A stretch of DNA of 64,000 nt from Haemonchus contortus (taxonomy: Eukaryota > Nematoda > Chromadorea > Rhabditida > Trichostrongylidae): the NCBI GenBank assembly GCA_000469685.2, contig LS997564.1:23886459-23950458 (forward strand), written 5' to 3'. Shown here piece by piece: positions 22,371-34,718 of this stretch. Positions within the stretch are counted from its first letter, which is position 1, and each line of letters begins with the position of its first letter. Under the pieces are notes generated by a model. That model was not told the origin of the DNA. It searched no databases and saw only the letters and a list, made by a program, of their open reading frames with translations. The position numbers and the translations under genes are program-made.

Positions 22371-25300
22371 TTCTAAACCAACTGTCAACGATGATCCCAA
22401 TGGGAATATGATCATTTTCGTAGCTTTTCCATTTGAAACGTTTTCAGCCCTTCTTCTTTGTAGATTAATGTTACAGGGTTGGCAAGGAAGAGTGTAACAG
22501 CTGAGGTCGAGCCACATCTCCTCAATAGCAAATGTCCGAATAGGGTTGTCAAACTTTGATTATGATATGGCAAGTGGGTGTTGGAGACTATAACTCCTGC
22601 TACGACCGCAAGATTTCAGGACCCGTTCCTTGCCGACATCTACGAGTAGGCAGAAAACAAGCTGTCTCAGGATAGGTTAAACATCGAGTACATCCCCCGT
22701 CTATGGTGCGATATTTGATACTTCATAATAGGAATATTGGGTCGCGTCGCGTAACTTCCCGACCAAACTCTAGTGCCAGAGTCCTCAGTAGATCTGTTAA
22801 AAAGTTGTGTAGATTTAGACAAAAGGTAGGCCAACATGATGGCAAAAATGTTAGTTTGATAAGTCGGGCTCGCTCTTACGAATTTGCAAATATATTCAAT
22901 GTACAAAAAATCATGATACGCTTCCAGGACACCTGGAAGCCAAGAAAAACTCAGCAATGTGCGAGTACCTCCTCTAGCTGGGTAGGTAGGCCATTTCACT
23001 CGAAGTGTTAGATATAAAATTCCTCCATTCTTTATTCTGGTTCCAAAACGAGCCAACGATCGATGTAAACGTGCTTCCTCATTTATATTCGCGACCACAC
23101 AAATTCGTTTGATTTCTTATTCGTCTGTAGTAGAACCATACGTCCCCTCTATTTCTGTGTTTTATGCTCCTTACCAACGTGTCTTGTGGTGACATTGAGT
23201 GTGGAGGATCCTGCGCCTCATTAGATCAGCAATTTCTCTGGATTTCCCTGTGAGCGAATTACGATCAAAGTTTCCGATTCGTACTACCTTTTTCGCGAAG
23301 TTCGTTAACTCCTTGGTAGCCCTCGCATACTGTCCACAAAATTTGGTGGGAAGGGAGTGAGGGGGTCATGGTGCTCCACCCAGACACGTCCTAGCTTCAT
23401 CACAGCTTCTTTTGAGACCCATGGCATGATTATTCTGAGCCTGTCGCTGCTATAGACACAAATTTTCCAATTTTTTGCGAGACCTGGTTTCTGCCTTGAC
23501 GGAGTTTGAGCTTGCTCTTCTTCTGAGTGCAGACGTGAGCACACTTAATCCACCAGGCCACTCCTTTAATAATCGCGGGGTGGGGCCTTGATTGTGCAAA
23601 ACATTAGGGTATACTCTGAAGGACTAGTAGGTGTGGAATAATGAAAAAGATTAACAGCTGATGATAACATTATGAGCATTGATAAAAGACAGCACCATAT
23701 AACAACAGAACATTTGGTTTATCCCTTGATATTCGGCCACGTTCACTTTGCGCCAAGAATGAACAACTCAATAAGGGACCACGTTTTCATCGACATCGAT
23801 ATCAGATGCAGTAATACTTGACTGACTACCAATGGTGTGAGAAATATGAGTAATGCTTTATATCAATGATTATACAAGAAGCAGTGGGCTACAAGTTTGT
23901 TTATTGGTATTTTTTGCTGGATTACATACATCGAAAAGTGTCGGGGTGCCAGTAAACTCAGTAATGATGTCAGAAAACTTGAAGAATTACGCCATGAACA
24001 GGTGATTATTTTTCGGATCAATGATCATATCGACACTTTGTAACCATAGGCTTCCCCAGTTCCTCAGGAATCATGGCTGGTTGTCACCGTAGTTTCCGTT
24101 GGTGGTATTGACACGAACTGTGTTGTCATTATTCCCTCTATTGTTTTAAGCTCCCTCAGAGAAACACCTAGGGCGCTTTAGAAACTAAGAAATTATTGCG
24201 TTTGTTTGCTTTGATGTTCTTTTCACACGTTCCCTTGCGAGCATGTAATAAATAAAAAATATGAGTCATCAAACATTGGATACCGATTGCATCTTTTCAT
24301 TTACACTGAGCCCCTATCTTTTGTATACCGCAATTGTGGGATTCCCACTTAACACGGGGGTTCTTCATCAGAGATTTTGAGGCTTATAATGATGCATCAT
24401 TTGGGCTTCAAATAAGGCTCTTAACCAAGCATTCCGTTCCCGTCAGGGGATCGAAGGGAGGCCGGCAAAAGCTGTGCAATCCGACTTGCCCAGTATATGA
24501 AATTTTTCAGTCGGAATGTGACTTGTCGAGCTGTTATCCCGCCTCGTTCGAGAATCTGTGCACAATGGAAAAGATGCACTCAGGATTCAGTGAAGCTTGG
24601 TATTTTTCAGCCCTTAATAACCTCTGTTTTGCCTATTTTGTCTTTATAAGAAAAACAGACTGGAAACTATGAGAACGGAACTCGAATGTCATCCTCGTAT
24701 CGTTTCACTTCAAGAGGATTCGAGGGTTCTCTATTTCCTTCAGTCGAAACGTTTGTTGAAAGTCGTGGTTACGCTCTAAATTGACATGTACTGATAACGT
24801 TTCTTTTTCCCACAGGAATATTGCATATTAGCCCCTACTTGTACCTGAGCCTCTTCCCTTCCAAACATTAGTTCCTTAATCTACATCCATCCACAGTTTG
24901 GGAAAAGCACTCATCGTACTTTTCTACCTATGGATGTCACAAGGATTGTCAAAAGGGGGGTTGAAATGGAAGTCGTAAACGTGAAAGATGCTGTGCTGTA
25001 AGCTACTCTTCTTCTCTCTCCACTCTGTCTCTTCATTCTCTTCATTTTTGTCATTGGAAGGCGAACTAACTTGGAACTTTAAGCATGAAAACCACCACTC
25101 CATGTCAACCCATGGTGGGACCCATGCTTCAAATTGATAACACAAGTGTTCTGACAATGAGCAGAACTCTCGTAATTGACAGGCCTTCTGAGCGTTTTTT
25201 AAAGTTTTTCAAGATTTTCGATTTATGTTTCAGTTCGACTGTAAGTTTCAGCTGTAAGTTTTAGAAGATTATCGTAGAGAAAATATAGTAGGTCTCTTTC

Positions 25301-26057
25301 TCTAAGCGGGATTGGTATTCTATCAGGAAAGAACAAGGGAACTCTCTGTAACATCCGCCAAAGAAGCTATTCTAGCTTTTCTACTTTCACTTTCTACTTT
25401 TTCTACTTTTCGAAGAGTAGTCTTTTTTTCAACTTTGAGCTTTGAGCTGGAAAGCGTATAATGCAGAAAATGTGTAAATCGCTTCTCCATTTCACATTCT
25501 TCTCCACTTCCGTTTGCCTTTCGGTAACGTTCGCCTCTACTAATTATAAATCCAACAAATGTGAATGGAACAACAAGAGCTCTATTGTTGTTCCATTCAT
25601 TCACAACAACAACAAGAGATCCCAACCATTCTGGCGGGAATTCCTCACTGAGTGGCTTCTCGAGTAAGCTTCTTGAGAGCCAGAGGCAATTTTGGGTGAG
25701 TGGTTACTATTGTAACCCTCAAAGACCATACACACAGAATTACAGGGGATAGTACAGATATAAAAAAGCTCATTACAGATTTTTTTGACGGATATGGTTT
25801 TTTTGCCATGATCAAGAACTAGTGTTGAACCACCTGCATGCAGTGCAGAGCAAACATTAGATCAGTCATTTGTAATTGCGTCGCCATTGCATCAGATTTG
25901 CTCACTATGGAGATCATGCTGATGCAATATAAAATCGAAACTTCAAAACTTACCCGAAATTTTCCTGGAATAAAGATACTCATAAAAAGGCATTACCACA
26001 TGTGCTTCTCAAATGTCTTTGGAAAGGTCAATCAGAGAAACCCTCCATATCCAGAGT
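22371..26057. other. Unassigned, gene-poor stretch
   Basis: No gene recognised. The longest frames are 22667-23098 (-, 143 codons) and 24334-24672 (+, 112 codons, cysteine-containing). They have no signal peptide, no family motif and no convincing flanking splice sites that I could use. The (CAA)n-rich patch near 25570-25615 is a short self-complementary repeat. Confidence 0.35.
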
Positions 26058-26062
26058 GGCCG

Positions 26063-26480
26063 TGTCGCGAAAGCGACTTCTTTTTTGCTTATTCGTTGCT
26101 TATTTTTACTCCTTGTTCCTAATTCTGTAGTTTAGTTTTTGATCGGGCCTGTTCGATTATAGTCGTGAACTACGCGATGATCTGGCGGGCTCGACGCAGC
26201 TTTAAAATGGCAAGTCTCGGTACAACCCATCGATTTCGATTTCGACATCGTCTCCGGTACGGCTGGACTCTGGCCCCGATCTCACTTACTCAGTTCATGT
26301 AAAGATTCAAGTTATCTTGTACCTTAATCATCTCAAGTGAATAGCTCTTTTATAATCTACTCCTAGATAGTTCAAGTCAAGTTATCTCAAGTCGGAATTC
26401 GTTCAGGATCAAGTATTCAAGTATCCGCGTGGCTGGATATAATCCATAAGGCGAGCTCATATATTCCAAGAATTCCGATA
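26063..26480 (+). repeat. 5' LTR of the gag-only retroelement
   Basis: 418 bp. The position matching the TATA box of the 3' LTR reads TTTAAAAT, so its own core promoter looks weakened. An internal CAAGTTATCT/TTCAAGT motif recurs several times near the 3' half. Confidence 0.85.
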
Positions 26481-26498
26481 TGGTGCATCGGCCGGGAA
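26481..26498 (+). promoter_or_regulatory. Primer-binding site complementary to tRNA-Gly
   Basis: TGGTGCATCGGCCGGGAA starts directly after the 5' LTR. Its first 17 bases are the reverse complement of the 3' end of tRNA-Gly(GCC) (...CCCGGCCGATGCACCA), as I know that tRNA in animals. The last base is not needed for the match. Confidence 0.8.
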
Positions 26499-26548
26499 AA
26501 CTGTAAAAGATGTCCAACTTGATGTCAAGGAAGTGTTGAGCGAGATGC

Positions 26549-27282
26549 TTGGGAACGACAATCAAGGAAATCACTGAGTACATGGTCACGGCCGAGAAGG
26601 AAGTCAAGTCGAACCGGAGGGAAATGGAAGCTGCAGAGGTTCTTAAGAAGAGCGTGCAAGCCATGCAGGACCAATTGCAGGTGTTAAAAATGTTGCCCAG
26701 CAAAACCGAGGAGGAGGCTCGACTCGACAAGCTCCAACCACCGCAGGAGACCGACGACCAACACTTCGATCGTTACTTCGAGAGTCGAGCGGTGATCAGA
26801 CATAGGAGCGCCCGAAGAAGCAGACAAGGAAGAGAGTGCTACCCGAAAGTGGACCCACTGTGGACCAACCTTGCAGCTCGAGAACCAGCGCTAAGAAAGC
26901 CAAGTCGTCCACTGATCGGAGAGCGGCAGAAGAATTGAAATCCATCCGTGGAGAGAGGACGATGGAAAGTATGCTAGACAAGTACCCACACAGGCTGATA
27001 GTCGAATATTCTGAAGGCATCGATCCCAGGATCGACTGTTCCTTCTGTGGAGTCGTGGGTGCCCATTTTTCAGATTCTTGCCCACACGTCGTCAACGGAA
27101 ATCAACGGCTGCAGGTTGCCATTTCTTGTGGAAGATGTTACAGGTGTATGAAGTTCTGCAACGGAACGTGCCCAAACAAGGAAAAGGAAAAAGGATGTTT
27201 TTATTTTAAACCACTGCGAGGCACACTATTCGAGGACGTGATCCCTCCGTATGCATCACCGCGCAGTTTGCCTGGCGCCTGA
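26549..27282 (+). pseudogene. Gag-like protein with cysteine/histidine knuckle, one frameshift
   Basis: A first frame (26549-26938) gives a coiled-coil-like, Glu/Lys/Gln-rich segment. A second frame (usable from about 26806 to 27282) gives CSFCGVVGAHFSDSCP followed by a further Cys cluster (CGRCYRCMKFCNGTCPN). This double Cys/His cluster resembles the nucleocapsid part of nematode BEL/Pao gag. The two frames overlap by about 130 bp and differ by one position, so a single indel near 26800-26840 is likely; programmed frameshifting is the alternative. No pol follows. Confidence 0.7.
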
Positions 27283-27373
27283 TATGAGAGAAGAACTGCA
27301 GCTCAGATTAGTTAAGAAAATTGAGGAACTATCTGAATTGGAAAGAAAGCGCACTCTTCTCAGTAGGTGGGAT

Positions 27374-27790
27374 TGTCGCGAAAGCGACTTCCTTTTTTGC
27401 TTATTCGTTGCTTATTTTACCCCTTGTTCCTAATTCTGTAGTTTAGTTTTGATCGGGTCTGTTCGATTATACATAGACGTGATCTACGCGATGATCTGGC
27501 GGGCTCGAGGCAGCTATAAAAGGGCAAGTCTCAGTACAACCCATCGATTTCGATTTCGACATCGTCTCCGGTACGGCTGCGCTCTGGCCCCGATCTCACT
27601 CAGTTCAAGTAAAGATTCAAGTTATCTTGTACCTTAATCAGCTCAAGTGAACAGCTCTCTTATATTCTACTCCTAGAAAGTTCAAGTCAAGTTATCTCAA
27701 GTCGGGATTCGTTCAGGATCAAGTATTCAAGTGTCCGCGTGGCTGGACATAATCCATAAGGCGAGCTCATACATTCCAAGAATTCCAATA
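27374..27790 (+). repeat. 3' LTR of the gag-only retroelement
   Basis: 417 bp. A TATA box, TATAAAAG, at 27515-27522 precedes the presumed R region. The 3' boundary is fixed by the GGCCG target duplication at 27791-27795. Confidence 0.85.
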
Positions 27791-27795
27791 GGCCG

Positions 27796-30598
27796 TATTT
27801 TCCCCAGAATTCCCGCGGGAAGCGGTAGCGGTTCCGCGGCGACTACCGTATCCTTCCAGGGGAAGTTCAAAGACATCACTTGTCGTCCTGTTCATCATCG
27901 ACTTCCTCTAGCGTTTGCCAGTAACGTCTCCATCTGGTCAATAAATGCACTGGTCCGACGGTCATTACGAGTCGCAAAAAGTGTACTTTCCCTATGATCT
28001 TCGATTCCTTATCGTTACCAAGAAGTCTCTGAACTTAGTTCGATGATGAAGCTCAGGAAATCCCCTTTCACATTTTCCACTCTTTCCGGAGAGAACTGAA
28101 CTCCCCCAAACATAGCACGCTCGAGGCAGCTGGGCTGATAAAGTCCTTCCCCGCTCGATGAAGCAGATGCGAACTTCTTGGGTAGTGAAAATCCCAATTT
28201 TTCTACATTCAGGCTCTGAAGAACCGAACTATTGCTCACTCCTTGCGTTGATACCCCAACACGACATGACAAAAGTTAATTTTGTGTGGGAACATCACAT
28301 TTTACCCTTCACCAGCGATGCATCTTTAGATACAAATGCTCAGCTTTTTCACCTTTTGGCTCCTTCAGCTCTATTTCTACGTAACAGCAGAGGCCATAAT
28401 TCAACTCGATTAAAAGGTAGCGTTAATGGTTTATGAACTAGCGGAACCATTGTTCTTTGAGCTGTGAACAGCTGCAGCCGCCGGATCATTGTGCCCATCG
28501 AATCTGCGGCGAACATTTCAGTGCAGTTCAATGGCAAGGTGATATCAATCGCCATCAACAGACCACTGCATCCATTGAACCTTTTCTCCCATCCTACTCG
28601 GTTTCGTTCCCGCTTACAATCTAAGACTATCTTGTGTTGGTCGATACGCACTAAGAGATTTGTCAGAACGTAACTCTTGTATGTTCGTTGTCTTTCTCTA
28701 TGCCTCTTGCTCAAGCTTATTTTCGTACCTTTTTTTGCTTTACACCGAGCCCAGCTGATTGCTAACATCGTGTAGGGACCAAACCCTGAGAACAGGAACT
28801 AAGTTGAAAATTTTGTGGACGATAAGGATAAAAGCATTATAAAATCGTTGATTGAACACAGTGATCGAAAGTCTTTACAGAATGACTGACTCTCAGAGGA
28901 CAACCCATTTCATAGAAGGAGCGATTTCACCTCAACCTGATGCTTACCTCAACCATTTGTATTGCTTATCGACAGAAATGCCGCTATCAACAAAAAATGT
29001 TATCAACTCGTCCTAACTTCCTACCTGCTTTCACAAAACAACAGCTTTATCATGACCGGTGGAGTGTTTCAGATTATTCTGATTTCACTTCCCGATGTAG
29101 CAGGCCGTCATCAATTTAGCTACCTTCGTGAGTTTTGTGACGTTCGCTCGAAGGATGGTGGCCAGTCGTTCCTCATTTGCGATTTTTTGTCCACGTATAT
29201 GAAAAGCTCTCAGTCTGACATCTGCTGACAATTGCGAGACAAAAAGTTACCGTTTGACGTCTCGCTCATTTGACTTACATTAGTTCTGGTGTCATAGGAA
29301 GCTCAAGGGAGTACACAAGCCTTCCAGAACTCTGAAGCTCTGAAGTTTGACACACATTACCGTCCTTATCAGTCTTCACTGTGTCGAGAATCGATTTCAA
29401 TTTTAGCCTAAAACAAGAGTCTAATTTCAAGTGTATGCATTAAAGTGAAAGGCAGCGTGTTTTGAGAGCCAACCCGAACTGTTCCAAGCACCGCTGCACT
29501 AACATTTGGGCTAAAAAGTAGTATAATGGTTAATGTAAATCGCATGTGAGGAAATAGCTTATTTCTTCCTCGCAGATTTCGACAGGAATCTCACTCTACC
29601 TGCACCTTTCATCATCATTCGTATCATAGTCGTTCATGCAGGGTTACCGCGGCATTTGTCCGTCTTTTTTCTCAAGATAGAGCACACTCCAACATTTCCC
29701 ATAAATAAGTCGTCTCCCAGGCTAATCAAAATTTTCCAACCTTCAACGGCAATTAGGTCGTGCTCGTTTCATCCGAACGAACGATTTGTAGCAGCTGTCT
29801 GGTGTGTGAACTAAAGAGTTCAGTCATTGTTCTCAGGAGTGTGGATGAAAGGGCTTTGAATTCTATGGCGCTTACAATGGATAGAATGACAGGCTCCTCC
29901 TCCCTCCTTGTTTCCTTCAAACAGTGTGCTACCATGAACGTAGAAAGTCCACTTCAAACGAGGTCGGATAGACACTCATGCGAGACTGTCTGCTTTGCTC
30001 ACAAGTATGGTTTTGGTATAAACCTTGCTGACCCTCTGATCTGCTCGCAGTACCGTATGAACGATTGAAGGTCTTTAATGACTATCAGTATCAGCAATAA
30101 AACTGAAGTGTGCTCTGTCAACACGATGATGACTCTGTCCTCATTTCTCAGTCCATTTCATATAATTCTTGTCAGTCTATTTGCTTCACAGCACAAAAAA
30201 GAGAAGCGATCATCGTTTTTCCGATCACATAACCAATCGATATATAGATTGGCAAAAAAACTGAAATATAATGCAGACCCACCTTACGATCTTTGCTAAC
30301 ATCAAACCATGCTACTTCTTGAGCTTCCTCCTAACCATTACTACTTGAATTTGCGGTAGATTTTCTATTTCCTTATCCCTACCATGATCGTTTGAAGTTT
30401 TGTGGAGGGACAGATACACAATCTGGCCAATAAAACGGCACACCAATTTATGGCTTTGTGATATGGGATGAATCGACATTTCTTGATCACCTGTTTTAGT
30501 TTTGAAGGAGACGAGAAGGGTCCGCCGTAAGTAAAGTGCAGTACAGGATAGTGGCTCAGTAAATGCCAGCTTTTACCTGAGTCGCAAGTTTATTGTCA
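27796..30598. other. Unassigned, gene-poor stretch
   Basis: Overlapping frames occur on both strands, the longest at 28349-28768 (-, 139 codons) and 29760-30068 (+, 102 codons). None shows a domain or signal I recognise. An exon of an unknown gene is possible but unsupported. Confidence 0.35.
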
Positions 30599-30800
30599 TG
30601 GACCTGGAATATCCAAGGATAGCTCAAAGGACGCTGCCGGGATAGGAAAACGGCCTAGATAGGGCGTAGCAGAAGCCCCAAATCCGGCTTCGCCTACATA
30701 CACACCCAAAAGCGGACGAGTCCTCACGGCATTGTAGGCTCTGTAGAGGTTACACCAGCACACACAATGGGACAGCTCCTCCGAATAACCCTTCCGTGCA
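30599..30800 (+). repeat. Dispersed ~200-bp repeat, copy 1
   Basis: Shares with 35188-35395 the ordered blocks CTGGA-AT-CC-AAG, TAGCTCAA-GGACGCT, GGAAAACGGCCTAGA-AGGGC, GCCCCAA, TACACACCC and GCGGACGAGT-CTCACGGC. No terminal repeats or coding sequence seen. Confidence 0.65.
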
Positions 30801-32505
30801 ACGCTTGCCATCACATTCTCGTCCAACTCTTAATTGTGGATTATGTCATTTTCTTCCCCTCCAATGTTTTTTTCTAAATGATCACTTTCATTATTCTCTT
30901 AAAACTTAATACTTCAAAATTATCACGATCACTGTCTCTAAAATTCTTGTACCCGTGGCCATAACACGATAAGAATCACTTCTCGTTTTCTTCTCAACTT
31001 TTTCAAAATCTCAAACATAACAAGCCTTTTCGATTGTCAGACCCTGCTTGGTTACGCTTTTACCTAACTCTCAGAAGCATCGCCATCTGTAACACAGATC
31101 GGTCCATACCTCCATGGCCTTATGAAATGCTGTTTTTATGCTGTTCTGTAATGGCCACGTAGTATCGGTCAGTCAGCATTGCAAGACGAAATCTGAGAGT
31201 TTCCGAATGGAGGATCTCTCGTACATGCTACTCATTCTTTTAATGATACTCAACAAATAAAGTCGATTCCAGCGTTTTTGTCTATCAACTTATTCCCAGT
31301 TCTGCAGCTGCAAATTGCCCCAGTTACTTTGACCGATCAGCATTACTGTCATTACTATTGTTCTTGCTTTGAAGGCTCACTGCTAGAACTCGAGTGACAA
31401 GAGTGCTAAAACACTAATCTGAGGAACGCCCCTTTCACCTACCCATCGCTCCTCTTATGGTAGGCAGGGGCGAGTTAACTAGATAATGATAGGGCTAATA
31501 CCTCTGCAATGAAGCTGTCGCTGATACTTCAAGCTGTTTGGGTAAATCCAGATTGGAATGAGCAGGCGGAAATCCGATTGGACGTTTCAACGTTCCCACC
31601 TCACACAATGTAAAAAAAAAATCGATCACGGAAAAAAAACGAATACATATTTATTCCTTTGACACACTTATTTCTCTATGCCGCTGTACACGTCAGCTGT
31701 TTCGAATTTCGCATCGAATTATTTCGCTATCAAAGAGGCCACGCTCGTTACATAAAGGGAACCTAAACTGAACACTGTTCTGGGAATTTTTCGTGCCTCC
31801 AGAAAATTACTTCAAGGAGCCCTGGATTTTATCCTAGTTCACCGTCGCCTAAGGTTCAATCCTAATAGTATTAATGCTTTGTTACAGTTCTCCGGTAGAA
31901 TATTGTTTGTGCCATTGGCTAGTCTATGAATTAATGTTTGCCTCATTCCCTCAAAGACGGGCTCGACGCATGTGAGCAATCTAATGATTCTGGCTCGATA
32001 TCAATGTCCTCTGGAGGGGGGTGGCCGAGCAGTACAAGTCCCTCTCACTGATCTCAGCAGAATGTGCACAAAAAGTTGAGCCTTTTCTGACTTCTGTCGC
32101 CGCTAACTCTAGCGTTAGAAGCGATTGAAAGAAAAAAGAATTTGTTTTTCTCTTCGTCATGATTGCTCTAACATTGTTTACAATGTTTACTCGATTATAT
32201 ACCAACTCAAGCTGATTGCGAGACGGATGATCCCTTCTTTGGTTATCTTTGTTGTACTTTAACTTGTTCCTTGATTGTCTTTGACCCTCTTCATTTTTCC
32301 TCTTCATATTGAGAGCCTGTAATTTCTTTGGTCAGCTTTACTTCACGATACTCCCTTTTATTGCTTTACCTCTTTCTAATCTTATGTATTACCATGGGAA
32401 AGTAGAAAAAAAGTTAATTTCTAGCCATGATTCGTCTCGATGATATTTTCTCTGATAGCTCAGAATTTATAAATTGGAACGAATAGCCTCAAGCGGCCTC
32501 TTGAG
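30801..32505. other. Unassigned, gene-free stretch
   Basis: AT-rich. The frame 31981-32307 (-) is Lys/Asn-rich low complexity and not convincing. Ends at the 11-bp target repeat of PLE C. Confidence 0.4.
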
Positions 32506-32553
32506 TATTCTGAAACATTTTGAATGCTGCTATCTCTGTACCTCATTCCAACT

Positions 32554-33115
32554 TGTTTTTCATGTGTACTTTCGAAGCTCTTGATACTTCACTTTATTGG
32601 TTAGCTCTCGGCATATAATGCCTTCTCCAGACCTTAACTTTACAATACATAGTTGCAAACAATCAGTCAACAATTAGTTACTGCATAGAACACATCGGCT
32701 CCTATCAAACCGACCGGAAATGTTGGGAAGGGGGGGAGGGGAGTGGACCTATTGGCGGGGAACTTGAAAGAAAAATGGGACACCGCCCTCCTCCTGAGGC
32801 GACGGAGCGTTATCATTCAATCAGTCTCACGAGGTCACGCATCTCCTTCTTTGCGTTGATTTCCGGCTGGATACGATAAATTTCCCGCGCTTCCATGATT
32901 TCCCTTTCCAGAGGCCGTGCCAAATATCTATGCAAAACTCTCACATCAAAAGATGAGCGTTCTCCTTCTCATGCTTGAGTGTACGGTGCCTGGAAGAGCT
33001 GCTGTGTGGGTAGGCAGCTGGATTAGCCAACGCTCTTCTATGTTCGTCCAGACGGATCTTCATGGGTCTTCCGGTTCTGCAGATCTTTTCAGATGTACAG
33101 TAGCGACAAGACTGC
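32554..33115 (-). repeat. PLE C left inverted arm
   Basis: Antisense copy of the element's 3' coding end and tail; pairs with 34095-34706. It includes the mirror of the sense stop codon region around 32818 and the reverse of GCCGAGAGCTAACCAATAAA near 32596-32615. The first part of the plus-strand frame 32917-33192 is therefore not protein-coding. Confidence 0.9.
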
Positions 33116-34451
33116 TTAAATTAGTGTGCAAGAGAGTGAAAAGCGTTATGTCGATAGAGAAGAAACGGACTAGCCCTGAAATGGCAAAATGACTGTACGG
33201 TACGGTTCCATCGGCTTAGTCCGTTTCTTCTCGCCACTTTTGCGATAAGTGGGAGCTCACATTGTTAATGTTGAAGAATTCATTTTGTCGCTTCACCAAT
33301 GTCCAGTACCGAAGAAAGCCTTCTATGCGGGCTTCGATGTAGCATCCTTATACACGAACGTGAATAACGCGGGAGCAGTGCAAGCTGTGTTATCTCTCAT
33401 CGAGGATGATGAAGACCATGGCACGATGATGGAATTTTCCTCCAGTGAAGATAAGGATCTCATCGAAAAGGTACTGGAATGCAACATTTTCTTCTTCGAC
33501 AATAAGTTTTACAGGCAAAAACGAGGCCTTGCCATGGGTAACCGTATAGCACTTGTGTTAACAGTCATCTTCCTGGACCACTTCGAGAAGTCACCATTGA
33601 CTAGTGTATCCTTTTCTACAAACGTTTTACCGGTGACGTATTCATTATTGGAACAACAGAAGAAGACTTTAAGGAAACACTGAAGAGACCGAATTCTAAC
33701 GATGTTAACATAGCCTTCACAAAGGAAGATACGGAGAGGAATTGCTTTCTACCATTCCTCATTGCAAAGGTACGGATTAGTGAAGGTTGCAAGGAACACC
33801 TGTGGTATCGAAAAGTGCTTCGTCGAATATCACATTCTGGAAGCGAAAATGGAAAGTATTCTAAACCGTAATGGATAGTTTGGAAGCAACGCGAGGACCT
33901 GGGCCCCATACAGAACAGCTGACGGTGTGAGCCTCATTGTGCCTTTTGTTAATGACAAAATGGCACGTGAGGTGTGAGGTGAACCACGTCGTGAAGAACT
34001 CCCAGCTTCCTATTCGACTTGTTTTCCGACCTCCCCCAACACTAAAGGATCTCCTGACATCTTGAATCTACGACAAACGGTGCCACGAGCAGTCTTGTCG
34101 CTACTGTACATCTGAAAAGATCTGCGAGCCTCAAGGCCTCGTCTACTTGATTCATGCGGAGGATGTGGACAGAAGTACGTGGGGGAGACCGTAAGACCCT
34201 TGAAGATCTGCCTGGACGAACATAGAAGAGCGTTGGATAATCCCGCTGCCTACCCACACAGCAGCTTTTCCACGCACCGTATACTCAAGCATGAGAAGGA
34301 GAACGCCCCATCTTTCGATGTGAGAGTTTTGCATGGATATTTGACACGGCCTCTGGAAAGGAAAATCATGGAAGCACGGGAAATATATCGTATCCATCCG
34401 GAAATCAACGCAAAGAAGGAGATGCGTGACCTCGTGAAACTGATTGAATGA
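33116..34451 (+). pseudogene. PLE C reverse transcriptase / GIY-YIG protein, broken
   Basis: Frame 33249-33683 holds the RT block YAGFDVASLYTNVNNAGA (with its catalytic Asp) and KRGLAMGN. The next frame has FTGDVFIIGTT where PLE B has YIDDVFTIGTT, so the first Asp of the catalytic pair is Gly. Everything upstream of the RT is lost except KRVKSVMSIEKKRTSPEMAK, which ends in a stop at 33189. The GIY-YIG core is split by a 1-bp deletion near 34155, with the C-terminal part in frame 34179-34451. Compared with PLE B, about 50 codons are missing before the RT block. Confidence 0.88.
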
Positions 34452-34706
34452 TAACACTCCGTCGCCTTAGGGGAAGAGCGGTCTCATTTTTCTTTCAAGT
34501 TCCCCGCCAATAGGTCCACTCCCCTCCCCTCTTCCCAACAATTCCGGTCGGTTTGATAGGATCCGATGTGTTCTATGTAGTAACTAATTGTTGATTGATT
34601 GTTAGCAACTATGTATTGTAAAGTTAAGGTCTGGAGAAGGCATTATATGCCGAGAGCTAACCAATAAAGTGAAGTATCAAGAGCTTCGAAAGTACACATG
34701 AAAAAC
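34095..34706 (+). repeat. PLE C right inverted arm
   Basis: Sense 3' coding end (stop 34449-34451) plus untranslated tail; reverse complement of 32554-33115. Confidence 0.9.
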
Positions 34707-34718
34707 ATATTCTGAAAC

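Larger units (their letters stand above)
26063..27790 (+). mobile_element. Gag-only LTR retroelement (BEL/Pao-like, non-autonomous)
   Basis: 1728 bp with two direct LTRs (26063-26480 and 27374-27790), flanked by a 5-bp target duplication GGCCG (26058-26062 and 27791-27795). The primer-binding site follows the 5' LTR directly. The 893-bp internal part encodes only a gag-like protein; protease, RT, RNase H and integrase are absent. The LTRs begin TGTCGCGAAAGCGACTTC and end ...CCAATA/CCGATA. By eye they are about 93% identical, so the insertion is not very recent. Confidence 0.88.
32517..34707 (+). mobile_element. Penelope-like element C (PLE C) with inverted arms
   Basis: Bounded by an 11-bp direct repeat TATTCTGAAAC (32506-32516 and 34708-34718). 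The left arm (to about 33115) is the reverse complement of the right arm (from about 34095). The left arm also carries about 37 bp more at its tip; the reverse complement of that tip matches the end of PLE B (CAGAGATAGCAG). Sense coding lies between the arms. Same family as PLE B. Confidence 0.9.

Noticed and set aside
22017..22497. Pro/Ala-rich proteins
   Set aside because: Both frames are produced by the GC-rich palindrome at 22124-22370.
24334..24672. 112-codon cysteine-containing frame as a gene
   Set aside because: No signal peptide, family motif or usable splice context; frames of this length are expected by chance over 24 kb of non-coding DNA.
28349..28768. 139-codon minus-strand frame as a gene
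   Set aside because: No recognisable domain and a competing plus-strand frame over the same bases; not enough to support a call.
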